From Olsenella profusa DSM 13989 (GTDB lineage: Bacteria > Actinomycetota > Coriobacteriia > Coriobacteriales > Atopobiaceae), in the NCBI RefSeq assembly GCF_030811115.1, contig NZ_JAUSQK010000001.1:1426001-1490000 (forward strand): a stretch of 64,000 bases of DNA, written 5' to 3'. The position numbers and the translations under genes are program-made. Positions 1 to 9,123 of the stretch are shown piece after piece. The stretch's first letter is position 1; the number at the start of each line of letters is the position of its first letter. The notes under the pieces are model-generated. The model had not been told where the DNA came from and did not search any database. It saw only the letters and a list, made by a program, of their open reading frames with translations.

Positions 1-537
1 GCGGCAGAGCTCAACAAGCTCAAGGAGGAGGGCAGGATTCGCGCCATCGGTGCCGCCAACGTCAGCATTTCCCAGATCAAGGAGTATCTGGGCTGCTGCG
101 AGCTCGATCTGGTGCAGGGCAAGTACAGCGTCCTCGATCGCGCCGTCGAGGACGAGCTCATCCCACTCTGTAGGGAGCACAGGATTACGATGCAGGCCTA
201 CTCGCCGCTCGAGCAAGGCCTTCTTACGGGCACCGTCTCGAAGGACTACCGGCCCGAGCCGGGCAATGCCCGCGTCAACAAGAAGTGGTGGCAGCCAGGC
301 AACATGGAGCGCGTCATCGACATGCTCGATGCCTGGAGGCCCCTGTCCGAGAAGTACCGCTGCGGCATTCCGGCGCTCTGCCTGGCCTGGATCATGAACC
401 AGGGCGATACCGTGAACCTGCTTACTGGGGCGACGTCTCCCGGCGAGGTGCGCATGAACGTGCCCGCAGCAGATATCGTCCTCTCTGACGAGGACAGGCA
501 GCTGATGCGGAAGATGGCCGAGGGACTGGACGGATAG
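1..537 (+). CDS. Aldo/keto reductase, C-terminal part (5' end outside window)
   Basis: The frame is open from the first base. It reads an aldo/keto-reductase C-terminal half: a GRIRAIGAANVS strand typical of the (beta/alpha)8 barrel, then LDLVQGKYSVLDR, then ITMQAYSPLEQGLLTG, and near the end NLLTGATSPGEV, which matches the NADPH-phosphate-binding segment of the family. These enzymes reduce aldehydes and ketones with NAD(P)H in the cytoplasm. The catalytic Asp, Tyr and Lys lie upstream of the window, so activity and substrate cannot be judged. The gene ends 81 bases before the symporter gene on the same strand. Family is certain; substrate unknown. Confidence 0.85.
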   Translation, partial: AAELNKLKEEGRIRAIGAANVSISQIKEYLGCCELDLVQGKYSVLDRAVEDELIPLCREHRITMQAYSPLEQGLLTGTVSKDYRPEPGNARVNKKWWQPGNMERVIDMLDAWRPLSEKYRCGIPALCLAWIMNQGDTVNLLTGATSPGEVRMNVPAADIVLSDEDRQLMRKMAEGLDG

Positions 538-618
538 CGCCGCCCACATCGAGGCATGGGGGTCACGGAGCGTCCCTGTGCCGCTGTCGACTGAAGCTGG
601 AGCTGAGGGGAGGCCGCT

Positions 619-1989
619 ATGAGCGACAATGCGACCGGGACAAAGAAGGATGATGCGGGAAGTTCGATAGTGCGAAGGATTTTCATCGCCGTGATACTCG
701 GCTTCATCGTAGGCATCGGTTGCCTGGCACTGCGCGTGCAACTGGGCGAGTCGAGCCAGGCATGGAGCATCCTGTACAGTCTGCTCTTTGTGGACGTCAC
801 ATCTGCGGAAGGAACCACCGGAGTCGGCCTCTTCTACATCGCGGGTCAGCTCTTCATGCATGCGCTTCAGGTTGCTATCGTACCCCTGGTCCTGACCTCA
901 CTATCCCTTGCCATCTGTGGGCTGACCGATCCCAAGAGGCTCAGCAACATCGCTATGAAGACCATCATTACGTTCCTGTGCTTCTATGCGGTGACCGCGG
1001 TCCTTGCGGCGACGATTGCCTATTCCGTCAAGATGGCAGGCGGCTTTACCGTGACGCTCCCAAACGGGCAGGCAACCGAACTCACAACGCTCGACGCCTA
1101 CAACCCGCTCGCCACCATCCTTGGCATCATCCCTCCGAACATGCTCTCTGCCTTCTCGTCGAACAACCAGATCCTTGCCGTCTGCTTCGTGGCAATCGTG
1201 CTCGGCATCTGCATGTCGCGCATGGGAGGCAAGGTGCAGCCGCTGAAGGATGTTCTCGAGAACGTCAACGACATCATCAACGCGTGCCTCACGTTCGTCA
1301 TCAACCACTGCGCACCGTCTGCGATCTTCTGCATGATCGTGCGCGGGCTTGCGCTGTATGGCATCGAGTATGTTCGTCCGACGCTGGTATGGATGGCAAC
1401 GACGATGTTGGGCTGCATCGGCCTTCTCTTCATCATCTATCCCGTCGGCATCGTCCTGGCCACACGCCTGAGCCCTCTGCCATTCATCAGGAAGACTGGA
1501 AAGATCGCCCTCTTCGGCGCTGCCACCCAGTCCTCCGCAGCGACCCTGCCGCTCAATATGAAGACCTGCATGGAGGAGTTGGGCTGTCCCGAGGAGGTCA
1601 CGAGCTTCGTGATGCCGACAGGGATGACGGTGCACATGAACGGCACCTCTGCCATGCAGATCATCGCGGTCACCTTCATTGCGACCGCAGCGGGCGTCGA
1701 CATCACACCTGGCATGCTGGTGGTGGCAGCCCTCATCTCCATCTCCTGCGCCTTTGGGACACCTCCTGTCCCTGCTGCCGGCACGACGCTCGTCTACGTG
1801 GTGATGTTGGGCCTCGGCCTTGACGCTCCGCCCTGCCTGACCTGCTACTCCCTGGTCCTGGCTATGAACTATCTGCCGGGCATGGCGGTGATGCCGATGA
1901 ATGTGGTTGGCGATGCCGCCACAAACGTGATCGTGAGCTTCAGGGAGGGCGTGCTCGACAAGGAGATGTATATGGGCAGGACGAAGTAG
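619..1989 (+). CDS. Dicarboxylate/amino acid:cation symporter (SLC1/DAACS family)
   Basis: 456-residue polytopic membrane protein of the glutamate/dicarboxylate:cation symporter family. About eight membrane spans are visible, including two hairpin-like regions. The serine-rich first hairpin appears as GAATQSSAATLPL (about residue 300), followed by MPTGMTVHMNGTSAMQ, the family's cation/substrate-binding TM7 motif (NMDGT in archetypes, here HMNGT). It probably imports an acidic amino acid or C4-dicarboxylate with sodium or protons. The start is supported by a GAGGGGAGG ribosome site 6-14 bases upstream. It sits between the aldo/keto reductase and a DeoR regulator on the same strand and ends before a strong hairpin. 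Exact substrate not deducible. Confidence 0.9.
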   Translation: MSDNATGTKKDDAGSSIVRRIFIAVILGFIVGIGCLALRVQLGESSQAWSILYSLLFVDVTSAEGTTGVGLFYIAGQLFMHALQVAIVPLVLTSLSLAICGLTDPKRLSNIAMKTIITFLCFYAVTAVLAATIAYSVKMAGGFTVTLPNGQATELTTLDAYNPLATILGIIPPNMLSAFSSNNQILAVCFVAIVLGICMSRMGGKVQPLKDVLENVNDIINACLTFVINHCAPSAIFCMIVRGLALYGIEYVRPTLVWMATTMLGCIGLLFIIYPVGIVLATRLSPLPFIRKTGKIALFGAATQSSAATLPLNMKTCMEELGCPEEVTSFVMPTGMTVHMNGTSAMQIIAVTFIATAAGVDITPGMLVVAALISISCAFGTPPVPAAGTTLVYVVMLGLGLDAPPCLTCYSLVLAMNYLPGMAVMPMNVVGDAATNVIVSFREGVLDKEMYMGRTK

Positions 1990-2036
1990 CGGGAAAGTGG
2001 TGGCTGCATTTCTGATATCTCATGAACCGCATGGCA

Positions 2037-2075
2037 ATCTGGGCAGCAGACGGAGCAATCCGGAGCTGCCCAGAT
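2037..2075 (+). terminator. Strong hairpin after the symporter gene
   Basis: ATCTGGGCAGC at 2037-2047 pairs perfectly with GCTGCCCAGAT at 2065-2075. Inside it a second short stem CGGA-GCAA-TCCG closes a tetraloop-like tip. The position 48 bases after the symporter stop suits a terminator or 3' stabilising structure, but no U-run follows, so factor-independent termination is uncertain. Confidence 0.5.
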
Positions 2076-2112
2076 GCTTGTGTCAAGGATGGAGGCGGCA
2101 TAGGATAGGCAA

Positions 2113-2148
2113 CAGCTGACCGGAGATCCGGATGATGGCCGTCAGCTG
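2113..2148 (+). promoter_or_regulatory. Inverted repeat upstream of the DeoR gene
   Basis: CAGCTGAC at 2113-2120 is inversely repeated as GTCAGCTG at 2141-2148, with CCGGAGATCCGG-like internal symmetry between. It lies 75-110 bases before the DeoR-family regulator start. It may be an autoregulatory operator or a leader hairpin; only the symmetry is seen. Confidence 0.35.
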
Positions 2149-2223
2149 GGGTGGCTGTTACGCGAGCTCTCTCGACACTACCTTTTCGGACGGGTGCTTC
2201 CCTTATGCATTTGAGGTTGGGAC

Positions 2224-2982
2224 ATGAAAGCAGCAGAGCGACAGGAACAGATGAAACAGTACATCCAGGCTGCCGACCGCGTGACCGTGGCAGAGCTCAG
2301 TGGGCATTGGGGCATCACCGAGGAGACGGTTCGCCGTGATCTTGACAAGCTCGAGTCCCAAGGGTCAGTCACCAGGGTTCATGGCGGGGCGATCTGGAAT
2401 GGCTTCGTCGATACGGGAGGCGAGCATTTCGTCAGACGCCACAAGATCAATGCAAGGGAAAAGGGCTATATCGCCCTCAAGGCTGCTGAGGTCATCCATC
2501 CCTGTGAGACAATCATCGCCGATGCGAGCTCTACAGTCTTAGAGGCCCTGAAGGCCGTCGGCGACGAGCGTCAGCTGACCGTGATCACCAACTCGTCGAA
2601 GATTTGTGATGGAAGCTTCGAGCCAGCCTACAACCTAATCTGCACAGGCGGAATCTACAATTGGAAGTCCCTCTCCTTCCAGGGAGAGTCCGCCCTGGAG
2701 AGCATCAGGAAGTATCGCGTCGATCTGGCCATCCTAGGCTGCAAGGCGCTTGACCTTGACCTTGGCGTGATGGACTCATACGAGAGCGAAGCGGTCGTGA
2801 AGCGCGTGATGGTGGAGCAGGCAGGCAAGGTTGCGATACTGGCCGATCATACGAAGTTCGACAAGGTGGCCCTCCTCAAGTTGATGGACTTGGGAGATAT
2901 CTCCTACATCATTACCGATAGGGAGCCATCCAAGGAATGGGTGTCGCTCTGCAGGACAGCGGGCGTCGGCCTCCTGTACTGA
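2224..2982 (+). CDS. DeoR/GlpR-family transcriptional regulator
   Basis: 252 residues. An N-terminal DeoR winged helix (residues about 1-57) carries the family signature: VTVAELSGHWGITEETVRRDL followed by KLESQGSVTRVHGGA. The C-terminal DeoRC sugar-phosphate sensor domain follows (I-ADASSTVLEALKAV, VITNSS, LAILGCKALD, ILADHTKFDK). Such proteins usually repress a neighbouring sugar or sugar-alcohol gene set and are released by a phosphorylated sugar. Immediate candidates are the upstream symporter and aldo/keto reductase; no sugar kinase or PTS gene is adjacent, so the effector is unknown. The start is preceded by weakly purine-rich sequence only; no alternative start fits the domain better. 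Confidence 0.88.
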   Translation: MKAAERQEQMKQYIQAADRVTVAELSGHWGITEETVRRDLDKLESQGSVTRVHGGAIWNGFVDTGGEHFVRRHKINAREKGYIALKAAEVIHPCETIIADASSTVLEALKAVGDERQLTVITNSSKICDGSFEPAYNLICTGGIYNWKSLSFQGESALESIRKYRVDLAILGCKALDLDLGVMDSYESEAVVKRVMVEQAGKVAILADHTKFDKVALLKLMDLGDISYIITDREPSKEWVSLCRTAGVGLLY

Positions 2983-3620
2983 TGCCCACATGGCTAGTTC
3001 GAGCCAGCGGAGATGTTGGCCAGCTCGTCGGGATGCCCACTCTGTCTGAGTCGGTAGAGGAACGAACCGTCAACCTCCCCTCCTTCGGGCAAGGCACCCA
3101 GAAGTCACCCACCGCGCTGCCCGCGAGTTGCCGGAGAACAGCCCGTTGTGCATGTGGGCGCAGCTTACCCTAAGGCACGTCGGCGGGATAGAAGGGGGTG
3201 CCGCCCTTGTGTGCAACATTACCCATCCCTATTTCGACGAAGGGATCTCTCTGGGGTTCGGCAACCGCCGCCTATCGGTGTGAGGGCGCATGGGATGAGG
3301 ACGGCAAGGCCTGAGTGAGTGGGATTACCTCGATGCGAGGAGCCCCATGAACGTCAACCATACCAGCGGCAGAGTCGCCAGCGATTTCCATCATCGCTCT
3401 GCCGAAGACATTGAGCTGCTGTTCGTAGTCGAGGTACCGCTCGACTGCCGCCACGCATCCATACCCGGTCGTCATTCAGACTCCCCTCATCCTCAGCTGG
3501 GGGAGCGCACCTGGAGTTTGGGTGTGCAGAAGTGCGGCGGCAGGGCTACTATCATGAGCAGATGCTTCGTGGCATCCGTTGTGACAAGCCTGGGCTGACT
3601 ACTCGGGGAGATGACGTGCC
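2983..3620. other. Poorly coding stretch with small remnants
   Basis: 638 bases between the DeoR gene and the helicase. On the + strand, 3152-3283 reads a 43-residue tail (MWAQLTLRHVGGIEGG..., ending GISLGFGNRRLSV) that looks like the C-terminus of a lost protein I cannot name; its frame stays open a little upstream. A 67-codon ORF on the - strand (3272-3475) overlaps its stop and is listed separately. No promoter, tRNA or IS end was recognised. Confidence 0.4.
3272..3475 (-). CDS. Hypothetical 67-residue protein
   Basis: Small ORF on the - strand beginning MTTGYGCVAAVERYLDYEQQ. The start has a good ribosome site (GAGGGGAG, six to seven bases before the ATG, seen on the minus strand). The first 45 residues have balanced amphipathic composition and look protein-like; the last 15 (SSSHAPSHR) look like read-through into non-coding sequence, so it may be a truncated gene. 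No family recognised; no operon partner. Confidence 0.35.
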   Translation of the reverse strand: MTTGYGCVAAVERYLDYEQQLNVFGRAMMEIAGDSAAGMVDVHGAPRIEVIPLTQALPSSSHAPSHR

Positions 3621-6600
3621 GTGCGGAAAGACCGTAAGAACGCAATCCTAGACTCCTGGATCATGGTCGAGCGGCTCTCCGAGGGTGATATCAAGCGGCG
3701 CTCCAGTGCCATTCTCACGCTGCAGGATCTGCGAGATGGAGACTTTTACTCGTGCTTCAAGTCCCTGATGCAAAAGAGGCATGCAGCTACAGCGCGGCAT
3801 GGCGGCATAGTCGCCTATGTTGGCGTCTTCGCATTCAAGGAAATGACTTCCCTGCTCCGGACGGCATACGGCCTCAAAGAGACCAATGAGGACGTATGCT
3901 CGGGAGACAAATTTCACCTCGCTCTCTACTTTGACAAGAACCTGAACCTCGATGGGGACAAGACCTTCCTTACCGAGAGTGGCTATATCCTGCGAAACAG
4001 GGGAAAGGTTCCGGACATAGGCCAGTTTGACGCATATGAGGCTGAACGCAAGACGGAGTTAAAGCAAAAGTTTGATGGCACTGCCGATGATCAATCGGCG
4101 TTCAATGCGGCAATCCTCAGCGTGATGGACGACCTTGGAGTCTCCCTTGAGGAATGCTGCCTGCAAGTCGTACACAACCTCGAGTCAGATGCGACGAACC
4201 TCCATTCCTTCTTTCTCGATGACCTCCAGAAGGCAAAGGGCCTCAGCACGAACAATCTTGACCTCTATCTGAGCGCAGGCAATGCAGCCGGAAGGGTCAA
4301 CTTGGACAGCAAATCGGACTCTGTGCACTTCAACCCACATGTCTTCGAAGACATTCTCCAACCGAAGAACTATCCGCTCGGAAGGTTTCCCAGCACTACC
4401 GAGCACGTCCTCTCGCTCATGCAGCAAGTCGCAGTGAACCTAGCGACGGGATATGACGACCGCCAGATGAGAAGCGTCAACGGCCCACCGGGCACAGGCA
4501 AGACGACACTACTCAAGGACATCTTTGCCGAACTCATCGTACAGCAGGCCCATGACATCGCCGAACTGCCCAGACATCAAATCAAGGGCACCGAAAGCAC
4601 GCGCTACTACAACGACGCGTCCATTGGCGTCATCCCGAGGCATGTCGTCGAGAGCGGGATAGTGGTTGCGAGCTCGAACAACGGAGCCGTCCAGAACATC
4701 GTGAATGAGCTGCCACTGGTGAAGGAGATTGACGACCGTCTGCTCGAAGAGCTGAGAGAGGCGGATTACTTTCGTGAAATCTCCAACTCGAAGTCCTTCC
4801 GCGACTGGGAGGGCGGCACAGAGGAAGGGCATCGGGAGAAGCCGGTGCACCAGACCAACGAGGGGGAGAGTTGCTGGGGCCTGTTTTCGCTTGAGGGCGG
4901 AAGAGCGACAAACATGACGAACATCGTCACCAACGTGAAGCATGTGCTGGAATACCTGCAGAATGACTATATGCCTGATGAGGATGTCTACGAGGCCTTC
5001 CTCGAACAGTACGGTCAGGTCGAGTCCATGCGCAGTGATGTGCAGGCCCTCGCAGACAAGGCGACTGCCTATGAGCATGATCTTAGAAGTCTTGACCAGC
5101 TTTCGGAAGAGCGTATCGCCACCCTGGCACAGCAGGATGACGAGCGCAGGAGGCTGGGCGAAGCACGACGAAGGGGGCTGGACGACTGGGAAGCCCGCAG
5201 AGACGGCCTGCAAAGGGAACTCGAGGGGACGCGCGTCCAGGAGCAGGCGCTATCGCAGAAGCTCAGCGAGGCAAGACGAGAGCGTGATGCCTTCACTACC
5301 CAAAGGCCTGGCCTATTTGCAGGTCGTGCCATCAGAGGGGACTATCGGAGAGGATTGGCCGACAGGAACGACCAGGTTGCTGCAATCAATGTCGAATGGC
5401 AGGCATGTATCGACCGTGAGGCTGCGGAGAAGATAGCCCTCGACAGGCTGAACGCCGAACCTGCGAGCTTCGATGCGAGGCAGGCACAACAAGAGCGACA
5501 CTTCTCTGCCAAGATGGACGAGCTCGAGAGGCAGATTGCTGCAGTGAGGCGACGCATTGGTACGTACGAAGGCGCTGTCAGGCGCCAGGGCATTGTGCCG
5601 CTCGACATGAGCCGTCCCTATGATGACCTACAGATGTCCAACCCATGGTTTGGGAGGGATTACCGCATTTCCCAGTCAAGACTGTTCATCATGGCGCTGC
5701 GCGTCCGCAAGCAGTTCCTCTATGACAACAGGAGGAACGTGAGGGCGGCCGTAAATATCTGGGAGCATCAGTCACAGTGCGCAAGGAAGAACAAGCAGCT
5801 CATAGGTGTGGCATTCAACTGGATACATATGGTGATCCCTGTTATTAGCTCAACGTTCGCCAGCTTCTCGCGCATGTGTGCGAACCTCGGGGCAAACTCG
5901 CTTGGGCACCTCTTCGTGGACGAGGCCGGCCAGGCGCTCCCGCAGGCCTGCGTGGGCGCGATACTCAGGAGCAGGCATGTGATGGCTGTGGGCGATCCCC
6001 TGCAGATAAAGCCCGTGCTCACCCTTGACTCCAATGTGCTTGGGTTGCTCGGAGAGCACTTTGACGTCACTGAGAGATATCTTTCGGACTCCGCCTCTAC
6101 CCAGACGTTGGTTGATTCGGCAAGCAGATATGGCTTCTATCGCGAGAAGGACGAGTCGGATGACTCTTGGATCGGCATTCCCCTGTGGGTGCACAGGCGC
6201 TGCCACTATCCCATGTTCACCATCTCAAATCGTATCTCGTATGGCGGACTCATGGTTCAGGCCAACAGGGATGGGTTCGGTAAGACGGGGTGGTATGACG
6301 TCTCCGGCAAGGCCGATGACAAATACGTTAGAGAACAGGGAGAGTTCCTCTCGAGAAGGATCAAGGAGCTGATGGAGAAGGATCCAAGGGTCGGGGACGA
6401 GGACGAGAAGGACATCGTATACGTCATCACTCCGTTTGCCAATGTGGCACGGCACCTGTCCCAGAAGTTATGGAAGATTGGGTTTACTCGCTATGACGAT
6501 AGTGACAGGCCCACAAATGTGGGAACGATTCACACGTTCCAAGGCAAGGAGGCGCCTGTGGTGTTCATGGTGCTTGGCGCGGACCAGTCGAGCAAGGGCG

Positions 6601-7226
6601 CTGCTGGGTGGGCTGTGAGAGAACCAAATATGATGAACGTTGCCGCGACTCGCGCCAAGGAAGAGTTCTATGTCATTGGTGACAAGGAGTTGTATTTGAG
6701 CATTGGCAGTGACGTTGCGACAGAGACGTACAGAGTGATGCGAGAGTACAAGGCGGAGCATCCCGAAAAGGTGGACGAGGACGTCTCGATTGGGGAGGGC
6801 ACTACTGGACGAGGAACCCAAGGTGGGCCTTTAGATGACGGTGACGCCAGTGCCGAGCATGTCCGTGCCGGACAGGCAGCCAAGAAGCCAACGGAGAGCC
6901 ATTCCACGATGACAGCTGCTGGGGGCGTGGTCGCGGATGCCGTTCTCCAAGCTTCAGCCCAAGAGACCTATTCTTGGGGGAGGGCTTGCTCACTATTTGG
7001 ACGCGATAAGCTCGGCCCACAGATAAGGAACTCTACGAGCGCGAACAGATTATTGGAGAGCGCTGGCTGGATTGAGAGGGTCGATGATGGATGGCGTCCG
7101 ACGGATCGGGGTCGTGCACTCGGCATCAGCTGTGGAAGCTATGATGGCAAACCACGCTGCAAGTACACGATGAGGGTCTTTGGGGAGTTGGTCACCTTGC
7201 TCCAAGATGCCAACCCTGGTGGCTGA
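3621..7226 (+). CDS. Large superfamily-1 DNA/RNA helicase (COG1112-type, AAA_11/AAA_12)
   Basis: 1201 residues with a GTG start, preceded by CGGGGAG. Domain order: N-terminal region with a LSEGDI motif; Walker A GPPGTGKTT near residue 288; a long charged coiled-coil insertion around residues 460-660; motif II as VDEAGQALPQ (about 765) followed by AVGDPLQIKPV (motif III); motif V GTIHTFQGKE (about 968); motif VI NVAATRAKEEFYVIG (about 1006). A final 90 residues look like a small winged-helix module. All core helicase motifs are intact, so it should be an active ATP-dependent nucleic-acid translocase. Helicases of this architecture are common in anti-phage islands, and a broken McrB-like gene follows directly. 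A standalone defence or repair role is inferred, not shown. Confidence 0.85.
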   Translation: MRKDRKNAILDSWIMVERLSEGDIKRRSSAILTLQDLRDGDFYSCFKSLMQKRHAATARHGGIVAYVGVFAFKEMTSLLRTAYGLKETNEDVCSGDKFHLALYFDKNLNLDGDKTFLTESGYILRNRGKVPDIGQFDAYEAERKTELKQKFDGTADDQSAFNAAILSVMDDLGVSLEECCLQVVHNLESDATNLHSFFLDDLQKAKGLSTNNLDLYLSAGNAAGRVNLDSKSDSVHFNPHVFEDILQPKNYPLGRFPSTTEHVLSLMQQVAVNLATGYDDRQMRSVNGPPGTGKTTLLKDIFAELIVQQAHDIAELPRHQIKGTESTRYYNDASIGVIPRHVVESGIVVASSNNGAVQNIVNELPLVKEIDDRLLEELREADYFREISNSKSFRDWEGGTEEGHREKPVHQTNEGESCWGLFSLEGGRATNMTNIVTNVKHVLEYLQNDYMPDEDVYEAFLEQYGQVESMRSDVQALADKATAYEHDLRSLDQLSEERIATLAQQDDERRRLGEARRRGLDDWEARRDGLQRELEGTRVQEQALSQKLSEARRERDAFTTQRPGLFAGRAIRGDYRRGLADRNDQVAAINVEWQACIDREAAEKIALDRLNAEPASFDARQAQQERHFSAKMDELERQIAAVRRRIGTYEGAVRRQGIVPLDMSRPYDDLQMSNPWFGRDYRISQSRLFIMALRVRKQFLYDNRRNVRAAVNIWEHQSQCARKNKQLIGVAFNWIHMVIPVISSTFASFSRMCANLGANSLGHLFVDEAGQALPQACVGAILRSRHVMAVGDPLQIKPVLTLDSNVLGLLGEHFDVTERYLSDSASTQTLVDSASRYGFYREKDESDDSWIGIPLWVHRRCHYPMFTISNRISYGGLMVQANRDGFGKTGWYDVSGKADDKYVREQGEFLSRRIKELMEKDPRVGDEDEKDIVYVITPFANVARHLSQKLWKIGFTRYDDSDRPTNVGTIHTFQGKEAPVVFMVLGADQSSKGAAGWAVREPNMMNVAATRAKEEFYVIGDKELYLSIGSDVATETYRVMREYKAEHPEKVDEDVSIGEGTTGRGTQGGPLDDGDASAEHVRAGQAAKKPTESHSTMTAAGGVVADAVLQASAQETYSWGRACSLFGRDKLGPQIRNSTSANRLLESAGWIERVDDGWRPTDRGRALGISCGSYDGKPRCKYTMRVFGELVTLLQDANPGG

Positions 7227-7392
7227 TGTGGCAGGGCCCCGAGGAGAGATCTGTCTGACTTAGAATGGTATGCTCATGCTCATGCACATCGGCCGTTTGC
7301 CAATATGGCCATTCGGTGTCTCGCATGCAAGTGAGACAATCAATCGGCAGCTCGCTTTCGTACCAGACGTGCAATAGCGGCGGAGGTGTGGA

Positions 7393-7923
7393 ATGAGCAT
7401 GACAGACACCCAATTCACAGGGACGGGCTTCTACGCGGAGTTCGCGGACAAGTCGCTCTTGCGTTCAGGAATGACTGGCAGGCACTCATCGCCGAGCTGC
7501 AAGCGGTCTATGGGACCGTTGGCATGAAGCTGCCGGAGCTCGATTCCGATGACGCCCCGGGGGACATCGACCCGTTCACGGTCTTTGGCCTCTTCAACAA
7601 GGGCATCACCGATGCCAATCGCAAAAGGATCGCCGTGGGGGTGGCATCAGAGTTTGGCGCGATCGCCACTGCCGTATGACTTCGCGGACATCCCGGTGTT
7701 CAACGACCTCAACGCGACGTTCTACGCTTTCTGTGACAATGCCCGTTGCGACGAGGGAGACATCGACAGGCTGTGGGAGGCCTTCGAAACCCGCTTGCCT
7801 TTGCGGGCGATCCGAGCGAGGCGGTGTCCTTGTCGGCCTACGGCGTCGTCCTGCACCAGTCTGGCATCAGCTGGAAGATCACCATGGGACCACGGACACG
7901 TCCTCATCATCGACGCAAAGTAG
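7393..7923 (+). pseudogene. Frameshifted remnant of an McrB-type restriction ATPase (N-terminal domain)
   Basis: Pieces of one protein lie in successive frames. FTGTGFYAEFADK begins at ATG 7393. The frame shifts near 7455 to LAFRNDWQALIAELQAVYG through DIDPFTVFGLFNKGIT, then near 7665 to LPYDFADIPVFNDL...IDRLWEAFET, then near 7795 to LAFAGDPSEA...SWKITMG. The DIDPFTVFGLFNKGIT block is the hallmark of the N-terminal specificity domain of McrB-like AAA ATPases as I know them. The AAA+ GTPase domain and any McrC partner are absent, so the system is dead. It follows the large helicase by 166 bases, consistent with a decayed defence island. Confidence 0.65.
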
Positions 7924-7937
7924 GAGGTGGTTGCCGT

Positions 7938-8042
7938 ATGAGCATGCGATGCGGAGGCAGATGTACCGAGATGGCAGAGCAGTTGCGCACCGGCGGCTGC
8001 GACAGGCGTACGGTGGAGAAGCTCGTGGGTAAGGACGTGTGA
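7938..8042 (+). CDS. Possible 34-residue peptide ahead of tag
   Basis: ATG 7938 has an AGGAGG site about ten bases upstream and reads MSMRCGGRCTEMAEQL...VEKLVGKDV, stopping four bases before the tag start, so translation could be coupled. It contains three cysteines and a short helical tail. It may instead be the last shred of the McrB-like pseudogene. No family recognised. Confidence 0.3.
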   Translation: MSMRCGGRCTEMAEQLRTGGCDRRTVEKLVGKDV

Positions 8043-8046
8043 CGTC

Positions 8047-8658
8047 ATGGGATTCTGCGGATGGGCGTCTGCCGACGAGCTGGATAGGGCGTACCACGAC
8101 GCTGAGTGGGGTGTGCCCGTACATAACGACCGACACATGTTCGAGCACCTGACGATGGAGAGCCTGCAATGCGGCCTGTCATGGGTGCTCATGCTGAAGA
8201 AGCGAGAAGTCTTCCGGGAATGCTTCGATGCCTTCGACTACGGCAAGGTCGCTGCCTATAGCGAGGAGGACGTCGAACGCATCCTGGCCACCGAAGGCAT
8301 GATTCGCTCCCGCCGCAAGGTAGAGGCCGTCATCAACAACGCAAGGTGCTACCAGAAGGTGCGCGAGGAGTTCGGTACCTTCTGCGAATACCTGTGGGGT
8401 TACACGGGCGGAAAGACCATCCTCTACGACAGGCACGGCGAGGAGGACGCGAGGATACCCGTGAGTAATGGCCTTTCCGCCCGCATCAGCCACGACCTGA
8501 GGAAGCGCGGCTTCAAGTACGTTGGCCCCATCACCATCTACTCGCATCTGCAGGCATGTGGCATCGTGAACGACCACGACGAGGCCTGTCCGCGTCGCGC
8601 CTTCGTCATAGAGAACTACCCGTGCGTGGCAAAGCGCCGGGACAAGGAGGTGTACTGA
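8047..8658 (+). CDS. tag: DNA-3-methyladenine glycosylase I
   Basis: 203 residues, the usual Tag length. Begins with the family signature CGWA...YHDAEWGVPVHND, continues MESLQCGLSWVLMLKKRE..., and has the C-terminal zinc ligands in NDHDEACPRR; Cys4 and His17 provide the other two ligands. The enzyme excises 3-methyladenine from alkylated DNA. The conserved Glu of the EWG motif and the aromatic Tyr/Trp residues of the base pocket are present. It is followed three bases after its stop by the next gene, so the two are probably co-transcribed. Confidence 0.93.
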   Translation: MGFCGWASADELDRAYHDAEWGVPVHNDRHMFEHLTMESLQCGLSWVLMLKKREVFRECFDAFDYGKVAAYSEEDVERILATEGMIRSRRKVEAVINNARCYQKVREEFGTFCEYLWGYTGGKTILYDRHGEEDARIPVSNGLSARISHDLRKRGFKYVGPITIYSHLQACGIVNDHDEACPRRAFVIENYPCVAKRRDKEVY

Positions 8659-8661
8659 GCC

Positions 8662-9000
8662 ATGAAGCACAAGTGCAAGGTGACGGTCATCAATAAGAGG
8701 GTCTACCCGGAGCTCCAGGAGAGGTACCTTGCAGACCCCGAGAGCGGTACATGTCCCTGCTTCGAGGTGGGCGATGAGTTCCTGTTCGAGCGCGCGGACG
8801 GACATGACGACTTCTGGCATTTTGGGCGCGACCGCGACCCAAAGTTCCCCTGCGCCGAGGCATGGGACTGCATCAGCCGCTATAGTCAGTTGAGCCCCAA
8901 GGGCAAGTCCCGCAGTGCAGACAAAACGAGTCGAGTCGGGCGGACAGGGAGAGTCCAGCGCCCTCATGTTGGCCACAGGCGATGTGCGCGTCGCACATGA
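8662..9000 (+). CDS. TIGR04076-like small protein, probably truncated by frameshift
   Basis: 112 codons. Residues 1-75 fit the small cysteine-containing TIGR04076 family: KCKVTVINKRVYPELQERYL, then TCPCFEVGDEF, then FPCAEAWDCISRY. In relatives as I recall them the chain continues with a conserved block ending in a CC-D-G-RPV-FK-type C-terminus. Here the frame changes character after ISRYSQL into an arginine-rich tail without resemblance, and no other frame restores the block. I infer a truncation or rearrangement after about position 8890. Function of the family is unknown. AAGGAGG lies 11 bases before the start. Confidence 0.55.
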   Translation: MKHKCKVTVINKRVYPELQERYLADPESGTCPCFEVGDEFLFERADGHDDFWHFGRDRDPKFPCAEAWDCISRYSQLSPKGKSRSADKTSRVGRTGRVQRPHVGHRRCARRT

Positions 9001-9030
9001 TGCCTGAAGGCAGATGCCAGGCGAGGCTCT

Positions 9031-9054
9031 ACAGTTCGATTAATATCGAACTGT
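9031..9054 (+). promoter_or_regulatory. Perfect 10-bp palindrome, likely SdpR operator
   Basis: ACAGTTCGAT at 9031-9040 and ATCGAACTGT at 9045-9054 are exact inverse copies around a TAAT spacer. A TATACT -10-like hexamer lies at 9080-9085 inside a second small palindrome (GAGTATACTC). The site sits 69 bases before the preferred ArsR/SdpR-family start, the expected place for autorepression. Confidence 0.6.
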
Positions 9055-9123
9055 ATGACATCCATCGAACGAACCGGAGTATACTCGGTTTCAGGGAAGA
9101 TGGCGGAGAACGAGGGGGGCGGC

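Noticed and set aside
8179-8976. 265-codon minus-strand frame opposite tag
   Set aside because: The + strand carries a clear DNA-3-methyladenine glycosylase with complete motifs.
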